Shown here in pieces: positions 56,931-64,000 of a stretch of DNA of 64,000 nt. Numbering within the stretch: position 1 is the first letter of the stretch; the number at the start of each line of letters is the position of its first letter. The DNA is from Planctomycetota bacterium (GTDB lineage Bacteria > Planctomycetota > B15-G4), in NCBI GenBank assembly GCA_020638905.1, contig JACKHP010000019.1, positions 1 through 64,000 on the forward strand, in the 5' to 3' direction. The notes under the pieces are model-generated. The model was not told the origin of the DNA. It saw nothing but the letters and a program-made list of their open reading frames with translations, and did no database searches. The translations under genes were made by a program, and so were the position numbers.

Positions 56931-59585
56931 GTGGCCGAGCCTCCCGACCAACACGATTCCGCCCAACCGGGTGCGCTCGCGTCCTCGCCCGCGTCCCCCA
57001 CCGAGGGCGACCGGCTCCTCGACCTGTTCGGGGCCGTGCTCGACCTGCCGGACGCCGAACGCGCGACCTTCCTCGCGGACGCCTGCGGGGACGACGTCAC
57101 GCTGCGCGACGAGATCCTCTCGCTCCTCGCCGTGCGACGGGACGGGATCACGCTGCTCTTCGCCGACGCGATCCCCCAGCGCACGCTGCTCGCGGCCGGC
57201 GCGCGTCGGGCATTCGACGACGCTGCGCCCGACGCCGACGTCGGCTCCGAGGCGCCCCTCCCGACACACGTCGGACCGTTCGCGATCCGGCGCGTGCTCG
57301 GACGCGGCGGCGCCGGCGTCGTCTACCTCGCCGAGCAGGGCAACCCGCGCCGGATGGTGGCCGTCAAGCGGCTCGACGCGACGTTGGCGTCGGACGCGCT
57401 GCGCGAGCGATTCGCGCGCGAGGTGTCCGTGCTCGCGCGCCTCGACCATCCCGGCATCCCGGCGCTGCTCGACGCGGGACTCGACGACGACGGGCGCCCG
57501 TGGTTCGCGCTGCCGTACGTCGACGGACGGCCGCTGGTCGACTTCGCCCATGCCGAGCGGCTCGACCGACGCGCGCGCGTCGAGCTCGTCGCGCGCGTGT
57601 GCGACGCGGTCGGCGCCGCGCACCGGGCGGAGGTCGTCCATCGCGACCTCAAGCCCGACAACGTGCTCGTCGACGCCCACGGCGCGCCGCACGTGCTCGA
57701 CTTCGGCATCGCGCGCACCCTCGACGGCTCGGCCGCGCACGAAGCCCTCACCGCGCACGGCCACGTGCTGGGGACGCTCGCCTACATGAGTCCCGAGCAG
57801 GCTCTCGGCGACCCGTCGGCCACCGACGCGCGCGCCGACGTGTACGCCCTCGGGGTGCTGCTCTACGAGCTGCTCGCCGGACGCCTGCCGCACGAGGTGC
57901 GCGGACGCACGCTGCACGAATCGCTGCGCCGCATCGCCGAGTTCGACGCACCGCCGCTCGACACGGGCGACCGCGACGACCTGCCGCTCGTGGTCGGCAA
58001 GGCCCTCGCGCGCGAGCCGGCCCGGCGCTACACCGACGCCGACGCCCTGGCACGCGACCTGCGCCGCTGGCTCGACGGACGTCCCGTCGAGGCGCACGCG
58101 CCCGGAGCGCTCTACCGCGCGCGGCGCTTCGCGGCGCGCCACCGAACCCTCGCGGCGGGCATCCTGCTCGGCGCGCTCACCCTGCTGGCGGGCTTCGGCG
58201 TGGCGCTGGCACACCTCGTCGAGGCGCGCGACGCAGAACACCGCGCCGAAGCCCGCCGCAGCGAGCTCTTGGGACTCAGCGACGAACGCCGCCTCGCCGA
58301 GCTCGTCGCCGAGGCCGACACGCTGTGGCCCGCGACCCCCGCGCGACTCGCCGCCTACGACGCCTGGCTCGACGAGGCCGACGCGCTCCTCGCGCGCCGC
58401 GCCGCCCACGCCTCGACCGCCGCCGCGCTGAGCGCCGACGGCTCGCCCACCTCCGAGCGCGCCTGGGAGCTCGACGTGCTCGAGCGGCTGCTCGCCTCGC
58501 TCGACACCTTCGCCTCGGACGACTGGCGCCGTGGCACGCGCGCCGACGTGGCTCGCCGCCGCGCGCACGCGGCCCTCCTGCGCGACGAGCCCCACGCCGG
58601 CCTGTGGGACGAAGCCGCGCGCGCGGTCGCAGCCTCTCCCGACTACACCGGCCTCGTGCTCACGCCGCAGGTCGGACTCGTCCCGCTCGGGGCCGACCCG
58701 CACAGCGGCCTGCAGGAGTTCGCCGAAGCCGGCTGGACGGGACGCGTCCCGGTGCGCGACGCGCGCAGCGGCGAGCTCGCGCTCGACGCCGAGAGCGCCC
58801 TCGTGTTCGTGCTGATCCCCGGCGGCGAGGTGCTGCTCGGCGCGCAGTCCACCGACCCGGTCGCTCCGCGCTTCGACGCCGACGCGCTCGACCACGAGGG
58901 ACCACCTCAGCACGTGCGGCTCGATCCGTTCCTGATCGCCAAGCACGAGCTGTCGATCGCGCAGTGGCGTCGCTTCACCGGCGACGACCCCGGTCCCTTC
59001 GCCGACGGCACGCGCTGGTACGACGAGGACGTCGGAGCGACCCATCCCGTCGGCGGCCTCTCGTGGCGCGCGGCCGACGCCGTGCTCGCGCGGCTCGGTC
59101 TACGGCTCCCCACCGAAGCCCAGTGGGAGACCGCGGCGCGCGGCGGCACGGCTACGCCCTTCTGGCCGGGGCGCGACGTCGCGGCCCTCGGCGACGCGCT
59201 CAACGTCGGCGACCGCGGCTTCCTGCGCGCCAGCCACGAGCCGGCCGCGGTCGTCGAGGCCTCCCCATTCGACGACGGGCATCCCGGACTCGCCGCGGTC
59301 GACGCCGGCACACCGAACCCGTTCGGCCTGCACGGCGTGCACGGCAACCTGTGGGAGTTCACGCGCGACGTGTTCCGCACCACGCTCGACGTCCCGCGCC
59401 GCCCGGGCGACGGCCTCGTGCTGACGGCCGAGAACGGACTGCGCACGGTGCGCGGCGGCTCGTTCACCGACCCGTGGTACCAGACGCGCGTGTCGTTCCG
59501 CACCGACGCCGACGAGCAGCGCGCCAGCCGGACGTACGGCGTGCGCCCCGCCCGCGCGCTCGAGGGAGTGCGGCGCGATGACTGA
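56931..59585 (+). CDS. Ser/Thr protein kinase with SUMF1-like domain
   Basis: 884-residue transmembrane protein. Residues about 20-95 match the short pre-kinase segment common in planctomycetes (FLADACGDDVTLRDEILSLL). The kinase domain at about 118-385 has an intact glycine loop (LGRGGAGVVY), the VAVKRL lysine, VVHRDLKPDN, DFG and APE-like MSPEQ. A transmembrane helix lies near 408-430, then a helical spacer. A formylglycine-generating-enzyme-like domain from about 620 has KHELSIAQWRRFTG, LRLPTEAQWETAARGG and VRGGSF. The kinase should be active in the cytoplasm and the SUMF1-like part outside. GTG start with GAGG 5 bases upstream. The next gene overlaps by 8 bases. Confidence 0.9.
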   Translation: MAEPPDQHDSAQPGALASSPASPTEGDRLLDLFGAVLDLPDAERATFLADACGDDVTLRDEILSLLAVRRDGITLLFADAIPQRTLLAAGARRAFDDAAPDADVGSEAPLPTHVGPFAIRRVLGRGGAGVVYLAEQGNPRRMVAVKRLDATLASDALRERFAREVSVLARLDHPGIPALLDAGLDDDGRPWFALPYVDGRPLVDFAHAERLDRRARVELVARVCDAVGAAHRAEVVHRDLKPDNVLVDAHGAPHVLDFGIARTLDGSAAHEALTAHGHVLGTLAYMSPEQALGDPSATDARADVYALGVLLYELLAGRLPHEVRGRTLHESLRRIAEFDAPPLDTGDRDDLPLVVGKALAREPARRYTDADALARDLRRWLDGRPVEAHAPGALYRARRFAARHRTLAAGILLGALTLLAGFGVALAHLVEARDAEHRAEARRSELLGLSDERRLAELVAEADTLWPATPARLAAYDAWLDEADALLARRAAHASTAAALSADGSPTSERAWELDVLERLLASLDTFASDDWRRGTRADVARRRAHAALLRDEPHAGLWDEAARAVAASPDYTGLVLTPQVGLVPLGADPHSGLQEFAEAGWTGRVPVRDARSGELALDAESALVFVLIPGGEVLLGAQSTDPVAPRFDADALDHEGPPQHVRLDPFLIAKHELSIAQWRRFTGDDPGPFADGTRWYDEDVGATHPVGGLSWRAADAVLARLGLRLPTEAQWETAARGGTATPFWPGRDVAALGDALNVGDRGFLRASHEPAAVVEASPFDDGHPGLAAVDAGTPNPFGLHGVHGNLWEFTRDVFRTTLDVPRRPGDGLVLTAENGLRTVRGGSFTDPWYQTRVSFRTDADEQRASRTYGVRPARALEGVRRDD

Positions 59586-62040
59586 GGCGCCGCGACACTC
59601 GCGGGCTCACGGCGACCCCGCGCACGATCCCGAGCGCGCACGCGAGCGTGATCCCGCGCGCACGTCCGACGCGCCGGGAGAGCGCTTCGGCCGCTATCTC
59701 GTGCTGCGGCGTCTCGGCGCGGGCGCGTCGGGCGTCGTCGACCTCGCGCGTCAGGACGGGAGCGGACAGCTCGTGGCGCTGAAACGCCTGCGCGCCGACC
59801 TGTCCGACGCCGCGGCGAGGCGACGCTTCGCGCGCGAGGCAGCCGCTCTCGGACGCCTGCAGCATCCCGGCATCGCACGCATCCTCGAGGCAGGGCTCGG
59901 CCCCGACGGTCGTCCCTACCTCGCCCTCGAACACGTCGACGGCCAGCCTCTCGACACCTGGGCGCGCGCGCACGCGCTCTCGACGCGCGACGTCGTGGCG
60001 CTGCTCGCGCGCGTCGCCGACGCCCTCGACCACGCGCACCGCCGCGGTGTCGTCCACCGCGACCTGCAGCCCGCGCACGTCCTCGTCGACGTCGCGGGAC
60101 GTCCGCGCGTGCTCGACTTCGGCCTGGCGCGCCTGCTCGACGACGACGCGACGGAGACGCGCCTCACGCGCGACGACGCGCTGCTGGGCACGCTCGGCTG
60201 GCTGAGTCCCGAACAGGCCACGGGACGGCGTGACGTCGACGAGCGCGCCGACGTGCACGCGCTGGGTCTGCTGGCCTTCGCGCTGCTCGCCGGGCGTCAG
60301 GCGTTCGAGCCAGGCGGACGTCCGCTGGCCGAGGTGCTCGACGAGGTCGCGACGCGCGAGCCGCCGCGCCTCGGTTCGCTCGACCCTCGCCTGCGCGGCG
60401 ACCTCGAGACGATCGTCGCCAAGGCGCTCGAAAAGGACCCGGCCCGTCGCTATCCGACGGCCGGCGCGTTCGCGGCCGACCTGCGCCGCCACCTGCGCGA
60501 CGAGCCCGTCCTCGCACGGCCACCGTCGCTGCGCGTGCAGCTCGTCAAGCTCGCGCGTCGGCGGCGCAAGACCCTGGCCGGCGCGGGCGTCGTGCTCGTC
60601 GCGCTGCTGCTCGGCACCGCCGCGGCCGCCGCCGGACGCCTGCGCGCCCAGGCCGCCACGCGCGCGCTCACCGAGGAGTCCGACGAGATCCTGCGCCTGT
60701 CCGACGCGCGACGCCTGGGCGCGCTGCGCGACGAGGCCGATGCGCTCTGGCCAGCGTGGCCCGAACGCGCCGACACGATGCAGCAGTGGATCGTCCGAGC
60801 GAGCGCGCTCGCCGGCGAACTCCCACGACACCGCGCGACGCTCGAGCGCTGGCGCACCGAGCAGATGCCGCACGAGGACGACGCGTCCGACCTGGCGCGC
60901 CGCTGGAAGCTGTCGCGACTCGAGGAACTCGTCACCGCGCTCGACGACTTCGTGCATCCCGCGTCCGACGACGAGCTCGGCAGCCTGCCCGAGATGGAGC
61001 GCCGCGTGCAGCGCGCGCGCGACGCCGCACGCGTCTCGATCGACGCACACCGCGCGGTGTGGGACGAGGCCGTCGCGTCGATCGCCGACCGCGCCGCGAG
61101 TCCGCTCTACGACGGCCTCCGCCTCGCGCCGCAGGTCGACCTCGTCCCGCTCGGGAAGGACCCCGGCTCCGGCCTATGGGAGTTCGCGCACCTGCCGAGC
61201 GGCGCGTTGCCCGTGCGCGATGCGAAGAGCGGGCGACTCGCACTCGACGCCGACTCGGCCATCGTGCTCGTGCTCGTCCCCGGCGGCCAGGCGCTGATGG
61301 GCGCACAGGCCGACGACCCGCACGCATCGCGCTTCGACCCAGAGGCCGGCATCGGCGAACGGCCGGTGCACGCGGTCGAGCTCGCGCCGTACTTCCTCGG
61401 CAAGCACGAGCTCACCCAGGCCCAGTACGCACGCCTCACCGGCGGCAATCCCAGCGGCTGGGGAGTGGGCTGGACGAATGGCGTCGAGGTCGTGACCGCG
61501 CTGCATCCCGTCGAGTCGCTGAGCTGGACGGAGGCGCGTGCAGCACTCGCACGCTGGGGCCTCGTGCTGCCGACCGAAGCCCGCTGGGAGCACGCCGCAC
61601 GCGCCGGAAGCGACACCCCGTTCGCCATGGGGCGCGACGCCGCCTCGCTGGCCGGCTCCGCCAACCTGTTCGACCGCACCGCCGCCCGCTCCCGCCGCGA
61701 CTGGGAAGGGCGCGTCGAGACGCTGCCCTTCGACGACGGTCACCTCCTGCACGCGCCGGTGGGCAGCTTCCGTCCCGATGCGTTCGGCCTGCACGACATG
61801 TTCGGCAACGTCGAGGAGCTGCTCGCCGACCCGTACCTGCCGTACGACCACGCCGTGCGCGAGGGCGACGGCTTTCGCCTCGTGCGGCCCGGCGAGGAGG
61901 GCGCGCCGCCCGGTGTCCGGGGACGCAGCCACGCGCAGATGCCCGGGCGCGCCCGGGCCGCCGAGCGCGCGAACGTGCCGCCCGACGCCCGCTCGGTGAA
62001 CCTCGGCCTGCGCGTGGCGCGCGACGTGTTGCCGGGGTGA
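59578..62040 (+). CDS. kinase-SUMF1 protein with altered catalytic loop
   Basis: 820-residue paralog of the preceding protein with the same plan: kinase at about 38-300, a transmembrane helix near 340, a helical spacer, and a SUMF1-like domain from about 560 (KHELTQAQYARLTG, LVLPTEARWEHAAR). The glycine loop, VALKRL lysine and DFG are kept, but the catalytic loop reads HRDLQPAH instead of HRDLKPxN, so the lysine and the Mg-binding asparagine are both replaced. Activity is therefore doubtful. In the SUMF1-like domain the usual RGGS motif reads RGRS. The ATG lies inside the end of the upstream gene (8-base overlap), implying coupled translation and perhaps a hetero-complex. Confidence 0.87.
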   Translation: MTEAPRHSRAHGDPAHDPERARERDPARTSDAPGERFGRYLVLRRLGAGASGVVDLARQDGSGQLVALKRLRADLSDAAARRRFAREAAALGRLQHPGIARILEAGLGPDGRPYLALEHVDGQPLDTWARAHALSTRDVVALLARVADALDHAHRRGVVHRDLQPAHVLVDVAGRPRVLDFGLARLLDDDATETRLTRDDALLGTLGWLSPEQATGRRDVDERADVHALGLLAFALLAGRQAFEPGGRPLAEVLDEVATREPPRLGSLDPRLRGDLETIVAKALEKDPARRYPTAGAFAADLRRHLRDEPVLARPPSLRVQLVKLARRRRKTLAGAGVVLVALLLGTAAAAAGRLRAQAATRALTEESDEILRLSDARRLGALRDEADALWPAWPERADTMQQWIVRASALAGELPRHRATLERWRTEQMPHEDDASDLARRWKLSRLEELVTALDDFVHPASDDELGSLPEMERRVQRARDAARVSIDAHRAVWDEAVASIADRAASPLYDGLRLAPQVDLVPLGKDPGSGLWEFAHLPSGALPVRDAKSGRLALDADSAIVLVLVPGGQALMGAQADDPHASRFDPEAGIGERPVHAVELAPYFLGKHELTQAQYARLTGGNPSGWGVGWTNGVEVVTALHPVESLSWTEARAALARWGLVLPTEARWEHAARAGSDTPFAMGRDAASLAGSANLFDRTAARSRRDWEGRVETLPFDDGHLLHAPVGSFRPDAFGLHDMFGNVEELLADPYLPYDHAVREGDGFRLVRPGEEGAPPGVRGRSHAQMPGRARAAERANVPPDARSVNLGLRVARDVLPG

Positions 62041-62068
62041 AGCGACGGAGGGGCGGCGACAACCGCGG

Positions 62069-62096
62069 GTGACGGCGACGCGTCGTCGAGTAGACT
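62069..62096 (+). promoter_or_regulatory. predicted promoter of second ECF sigma gene
   Basis: GTGACG at 62069-62074, a 16-base spacer and TAGACT at 62091-62096, the same hexamer pair found before the dGTPase-RNase III gene. It suggests housekeeping-sigma transcription separate from the kinase operon. Confidence 0.5.
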
Positions 62097-62139
62097 CCGG
62101 GCCTCGGCGCCCCCGCGCCGATCGCCCCGCCGCTCGTCG

Positions 62140-62706
62140 ATGACCAAGAAGCCGTCCGTGATGTCCGAGAGCCCCGCCGACCCCGACGATGAGGCCCGCG
62201 CGCGGCTCGACGCGCTCTTCCCGCACCTGTACGACGCGCTGCGCGAGCTCGCCGGGCAGTACCTGCGCCGCGAGCGCGACGACCACACCCTGCAACCGAC
62301 GGCGGTGGTCCACGAGGCCTACCTGCGCCTGCGCCAGTCGCGCCAGCTCGACACCCACGACCGCGGCGCGTTCATGGCCGCCGCGTCGTCCACGATCCGC
62401 CGCCTGCTCATCGACCACGCCCGCCGCGCGGGCGCCGACCGCCGAGGCGGAGGATGGAGCCGCGTCACGCTGCAGACCGGGCTGCTCGTCCAGCCCGCCC
62501 CCGACCTCGACCTGATCGCCCTCGACGAGGCCGTCACGCGCCTCGGTCAGCAGTTCCCGCGCGTGGGCCAGGTCGTCGAGCTGCGCGTCTTCTGCAGCAT
62601 GACCCACGACGAGGCCGCCAGCGCCCTCGACGTCACCCGCCGCACGATCGACCGCGACTGGGAGTTCGCCAAGTCCTGGTTGCTGCGGGAGTTGTCGCGA
62701 GAGTAG
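62140..62706 (+). CDS. ECF sigma factor, Sig-70_X6 (TIGR02999) type
   Basis: 188-residue sigma factor related to that at 9530. It has RDDHTLQPTAVVHEAYLRLR near 47, LIDHARRAGADRRGG near 90, and a C-terminal helix-turn-helix (MTHDEAASALDVTRRTID). In planctomycetes such sigma genes are regularly placed beside Ser/Thr kinase genes, and here it follows the kinase-SUMF1 pair. Phosphorylation by, or transcription of, those kinases is a reasonable guess only. ATG 62140 and ATG 62161 are both possible starts. Confidence 0.88.
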   Translation: MTKKPSVMSESPADPDDEARARLDALFPHLYDALRELAGQYLRRERDDHTLQPTAVVHEAYLRLRQSRQLDTHDRGAFMAAASSTIRRLLIDHARRAGADRRGGGWSRVTLQTGLLVQPAPDLDLIALDEAVTRLGQQFPRVGQVVELRVFCSMTHDEAASALDVTRRTIDRDWEFAKSWLLRELSRE

Positions 62707-62723
62707 GTCGGGGGGCGGGGGCC

Positions 62724-63377
62724 TCACCTGCCTAGCTCGACGTCAACGAGTTGCCTGACCCAGCGCCGGCACTCCATATCTGCCTGTGCCACGAGTTTCC
62801 GCCTGTGAGCGACTGCGTGCGCTGACAGCATGGCCCAGGCAAGCCCAGCAACAGCCGCCACGAGAGCGGATCGCCAGAAGGCCGTCTCGCCACTGAGTTC
62901 GAGGAGCCTCCTGGCGCCATAGAGCGATCCCACGAACACGATCGTTGTCCAGAGACACCCAGTCAGATCTGCCCTGAATGCCTTCAGGGCCACGCTTGCT
63001 GCCGGAAGATCGCCGACGAGCATCGCAACCCAGCCTGGGTTCGCGAGGAAGTGCATCTCTTTCGTCGCATGATTCACGAGTACCACGGACTCGCCATTGG
63101 CGAGCATCCCGATGGACACTCGATTTCCCTTCCGGAGAGGGATGTCGACACCACGATAGCTGAGCGCCTTCTCGTCCCCGGTCACCTCGACACTCAGCCA
63201 GATCTCTTGAATCGTCGTGTTCTGACTGTAGATCTGCGGCGGTGAGACGGACCCACCGGTTGGCCCCACGGTACCGCCGCCGCCTTCGGACCACACATGC
63301 ATCTCCGTCCGCTTCGTCGAGTCGATAACCGTTCCGCGAATCCACTCGAGGTGGCGCTCATCTGCATCGTTCGCCAT
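62724..63377 (-). CDS. two-helix membrane protein of unknown function
   Basis: 217-residue protein. Residues 1-125 are soluble, with RTEMHVWSEGGGGTVGPTGG and a beta-rich segment (DIPLRKGNRVSIGMLANGES). Two hydrophobic helices follow at about 143-160 (LWTTIVFVGSLYGARRL) and 168-190 (SALVAAVAGLAWAMLSAHAV), then a charged tail. The soluble part resembles uncharacterised proteins of other bacteria that carry the Gly-rich His/Ser motif, but I know no function. G+C is lower than average. Confidence 0.7.
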   Translation of the reverse strand: MANDADERHLEWIRGTVIDSTKRTEMHVWSEGGGGTVGPTGGSVSPPQIYSQNTTIQEIWLSVEVTGDEKALSYRGVDIPLRKGNRVSIGMLANGESVVLVNHATKEMHFLANPGWVAMLVGDLPAASVALKAFRADLTGCLWTTIVFVGSLYGARRLLELSGETAFWRSALVAAVAGLAWAMLSAHAVAHRRKLVAQADMECRRWVRQLVDVELGR

Positions 63378-63618
63378 GCCGTCGTCCTCATCCCCCGCGG
63401 CTCATTTGGAGCACCACAAGCTCTTTGGCGCAGGCATCCCGATTCGTGCGACATGCCTCGCGAGGATGAGAACGGTCGCACCGGTGCAACTTGCGAGAGC
63501 GAGCCTAGCGGGGCTGAGCTCAGGAACGATGTCGCATGCAAGGGCCTGAGCACGCCAGAGTCGTCGGGGAGCAAACGCCTCCCTCAACATCACATTCACG
63601 ACTTCCCAAGGAGCGCTC
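63378..63618. other. divergent intergenic region
   Basis: 241 bases between divergent genes. No hairpin or strong promoter box recognised; lower G+C like its flanking genes. Confidence 0.35.
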
Positions 63619-64000
63619 ATGGACCTTGCCGATGGCGCAGGATCCACAAGCGACCGCCACCCGAACATTGCGATCGCGTCACTCCTCGTGATCGCCTTGC
63701 TTGCGCCCCCAGGCCAGTCGACTGGATTCGTACGGGAACCTCTGGACTCGGCGGTCGAAGCCGTAGTCGAGAGCCTGCCATGGCGTGACGTCCGCGAAGT
63801 CTTGGTGACCAACTGCCTTTGCGACATGGCAGCACTCCCTGGGACGGGCGCTCGAATCGAGAGTGCAGATGGAATCGAGCTCGGCGAGCAGCGAGCCGTC
63901 GCCATCGGTGGCACGCTCACAGGCAATCAGCGCTTCGTGGCCATTCGCAAGCAGGACGGCGAATGGAGGCTCTGGAACTGCGAAGGAGATCAGCCCAGAC
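63619..64000 (+). CDS. secreted protein, cut by window end
   Basis: Open frame of at least 127 codons running off the window. The ATG has AAGGAG 5 bases upstream. A hydrophobic stretch (IAIASLLVIALLAPPG) at residues 17-32 looks like a signal peptide or anchor. The remainder includes VLVTNCLCDMAALPGTGARI and FVAIRKQDGEWRLWNCEG, an extracellular-type sequence with paired cysteines. No family recognised. Confidence 0.6.
   Translation, partial: MDLADGAGSTSDRHPNIAIASLLVIALLAPPGQSTGFVREPLDSAVEAVVESLPWRDVREVLVTNCLCDMAALPGTGARIESADGIELGEQRAVAIGGTLTGNQRFVAIRKQDGEWRLWNCEGDQPR

Overview
The window is high-GC bacterial DNA (roughly 70% G+C by eye) with dense, mostly intact protein genes on both strands, one tRNA and no rRNA, CRISPR array or recognisable transposase. 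Several gene types point to a planctomycete or a close relative. These are two ECF sigma factors of the Sig-70_X6 (TIGR02999) type, Ser/Thr kinases fused to formylglycine-generating-enzyme-like (SUMF1) domains, secreted FG-GAP and propeller proteins, and membrane-anchored squalene-cyclase-fold proteins. This placement is inference from family content; there is no 16S gene to confirm it.

Layout. 0.1-6.5 kb: bacterioferritin, a histidine phosphatase, a single reading frame joining a dGTPase to RNase III, and mfd. 6.5-12 kb: a SurA-like chaperone, then two paralogous proteins with a TonB-like N-terminus and a terpenoid-cyclase toroid, with an ECF sigma factor between them. 12-20.8 kb: a four-CBS protein, S20, a TPR protein, an FG-GAP protein, def-ribF, a Ca/Na exchanger, a secreted unknown and tRNA-Phe. 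21-33.4 kb, nearly all on the minus strand: a zinc-ribbon coiled-coil protein; a degenerate LeuC-like protein, an isocitrate/isopropylmalate dehydrogenase and a swivel-first aconitase-family enzyme; then thiolase, crotonase, two cyclophilins and 3-hydroxyacyl-CoA dehydrogenase. 33.7-44.8 kb: a GNAT protein, a second FG-GAP protein, two glycosyltransferases, a second thiolase, a metal-site lipoprotein, a FIST sensor, a sodium symporter, a polyprenyl sugar transferase and a VOC protein.

45.2-51.8 kb is different. It holds no intact gene, but frameshift-tolerant reading recovers a DUF309 protein, a TlpA-like redoxin, a tRNA-dihydrouridine synthase, a UbiD decarboxylase and the front half of a purine nucleoside phosphorylase. 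All are broken by small indels yet still conserved in protein motifs. This looks like a stretch of poor consensus sequence rather than a new element. Clean sequence resumes inside the phosphorylase, followed by hpt.

52.8-64 kb: a large secreted propeller protein of lower G+C, a relic of a kinase gene, a small unknown, a two-gene kinase-SUMF1 operon whose second kinase has a damaged catalytic loop, a second ECF sigma factor, a two-helix membrane protein, and a secreted protein cut by the window end.

Two sequence-level themes recur. Promoters resemble TTGNNN-(16-18)-TAGANT, and several genes have the -10 box only 6-9 bases from the start codon, as expected for leaderless mRNAs. Three unrelated secreted proteins end in the same roughly 105-residue domain (FKGG core, terminal motif ending in P), a likely lineage-specific sorting or surface domain.
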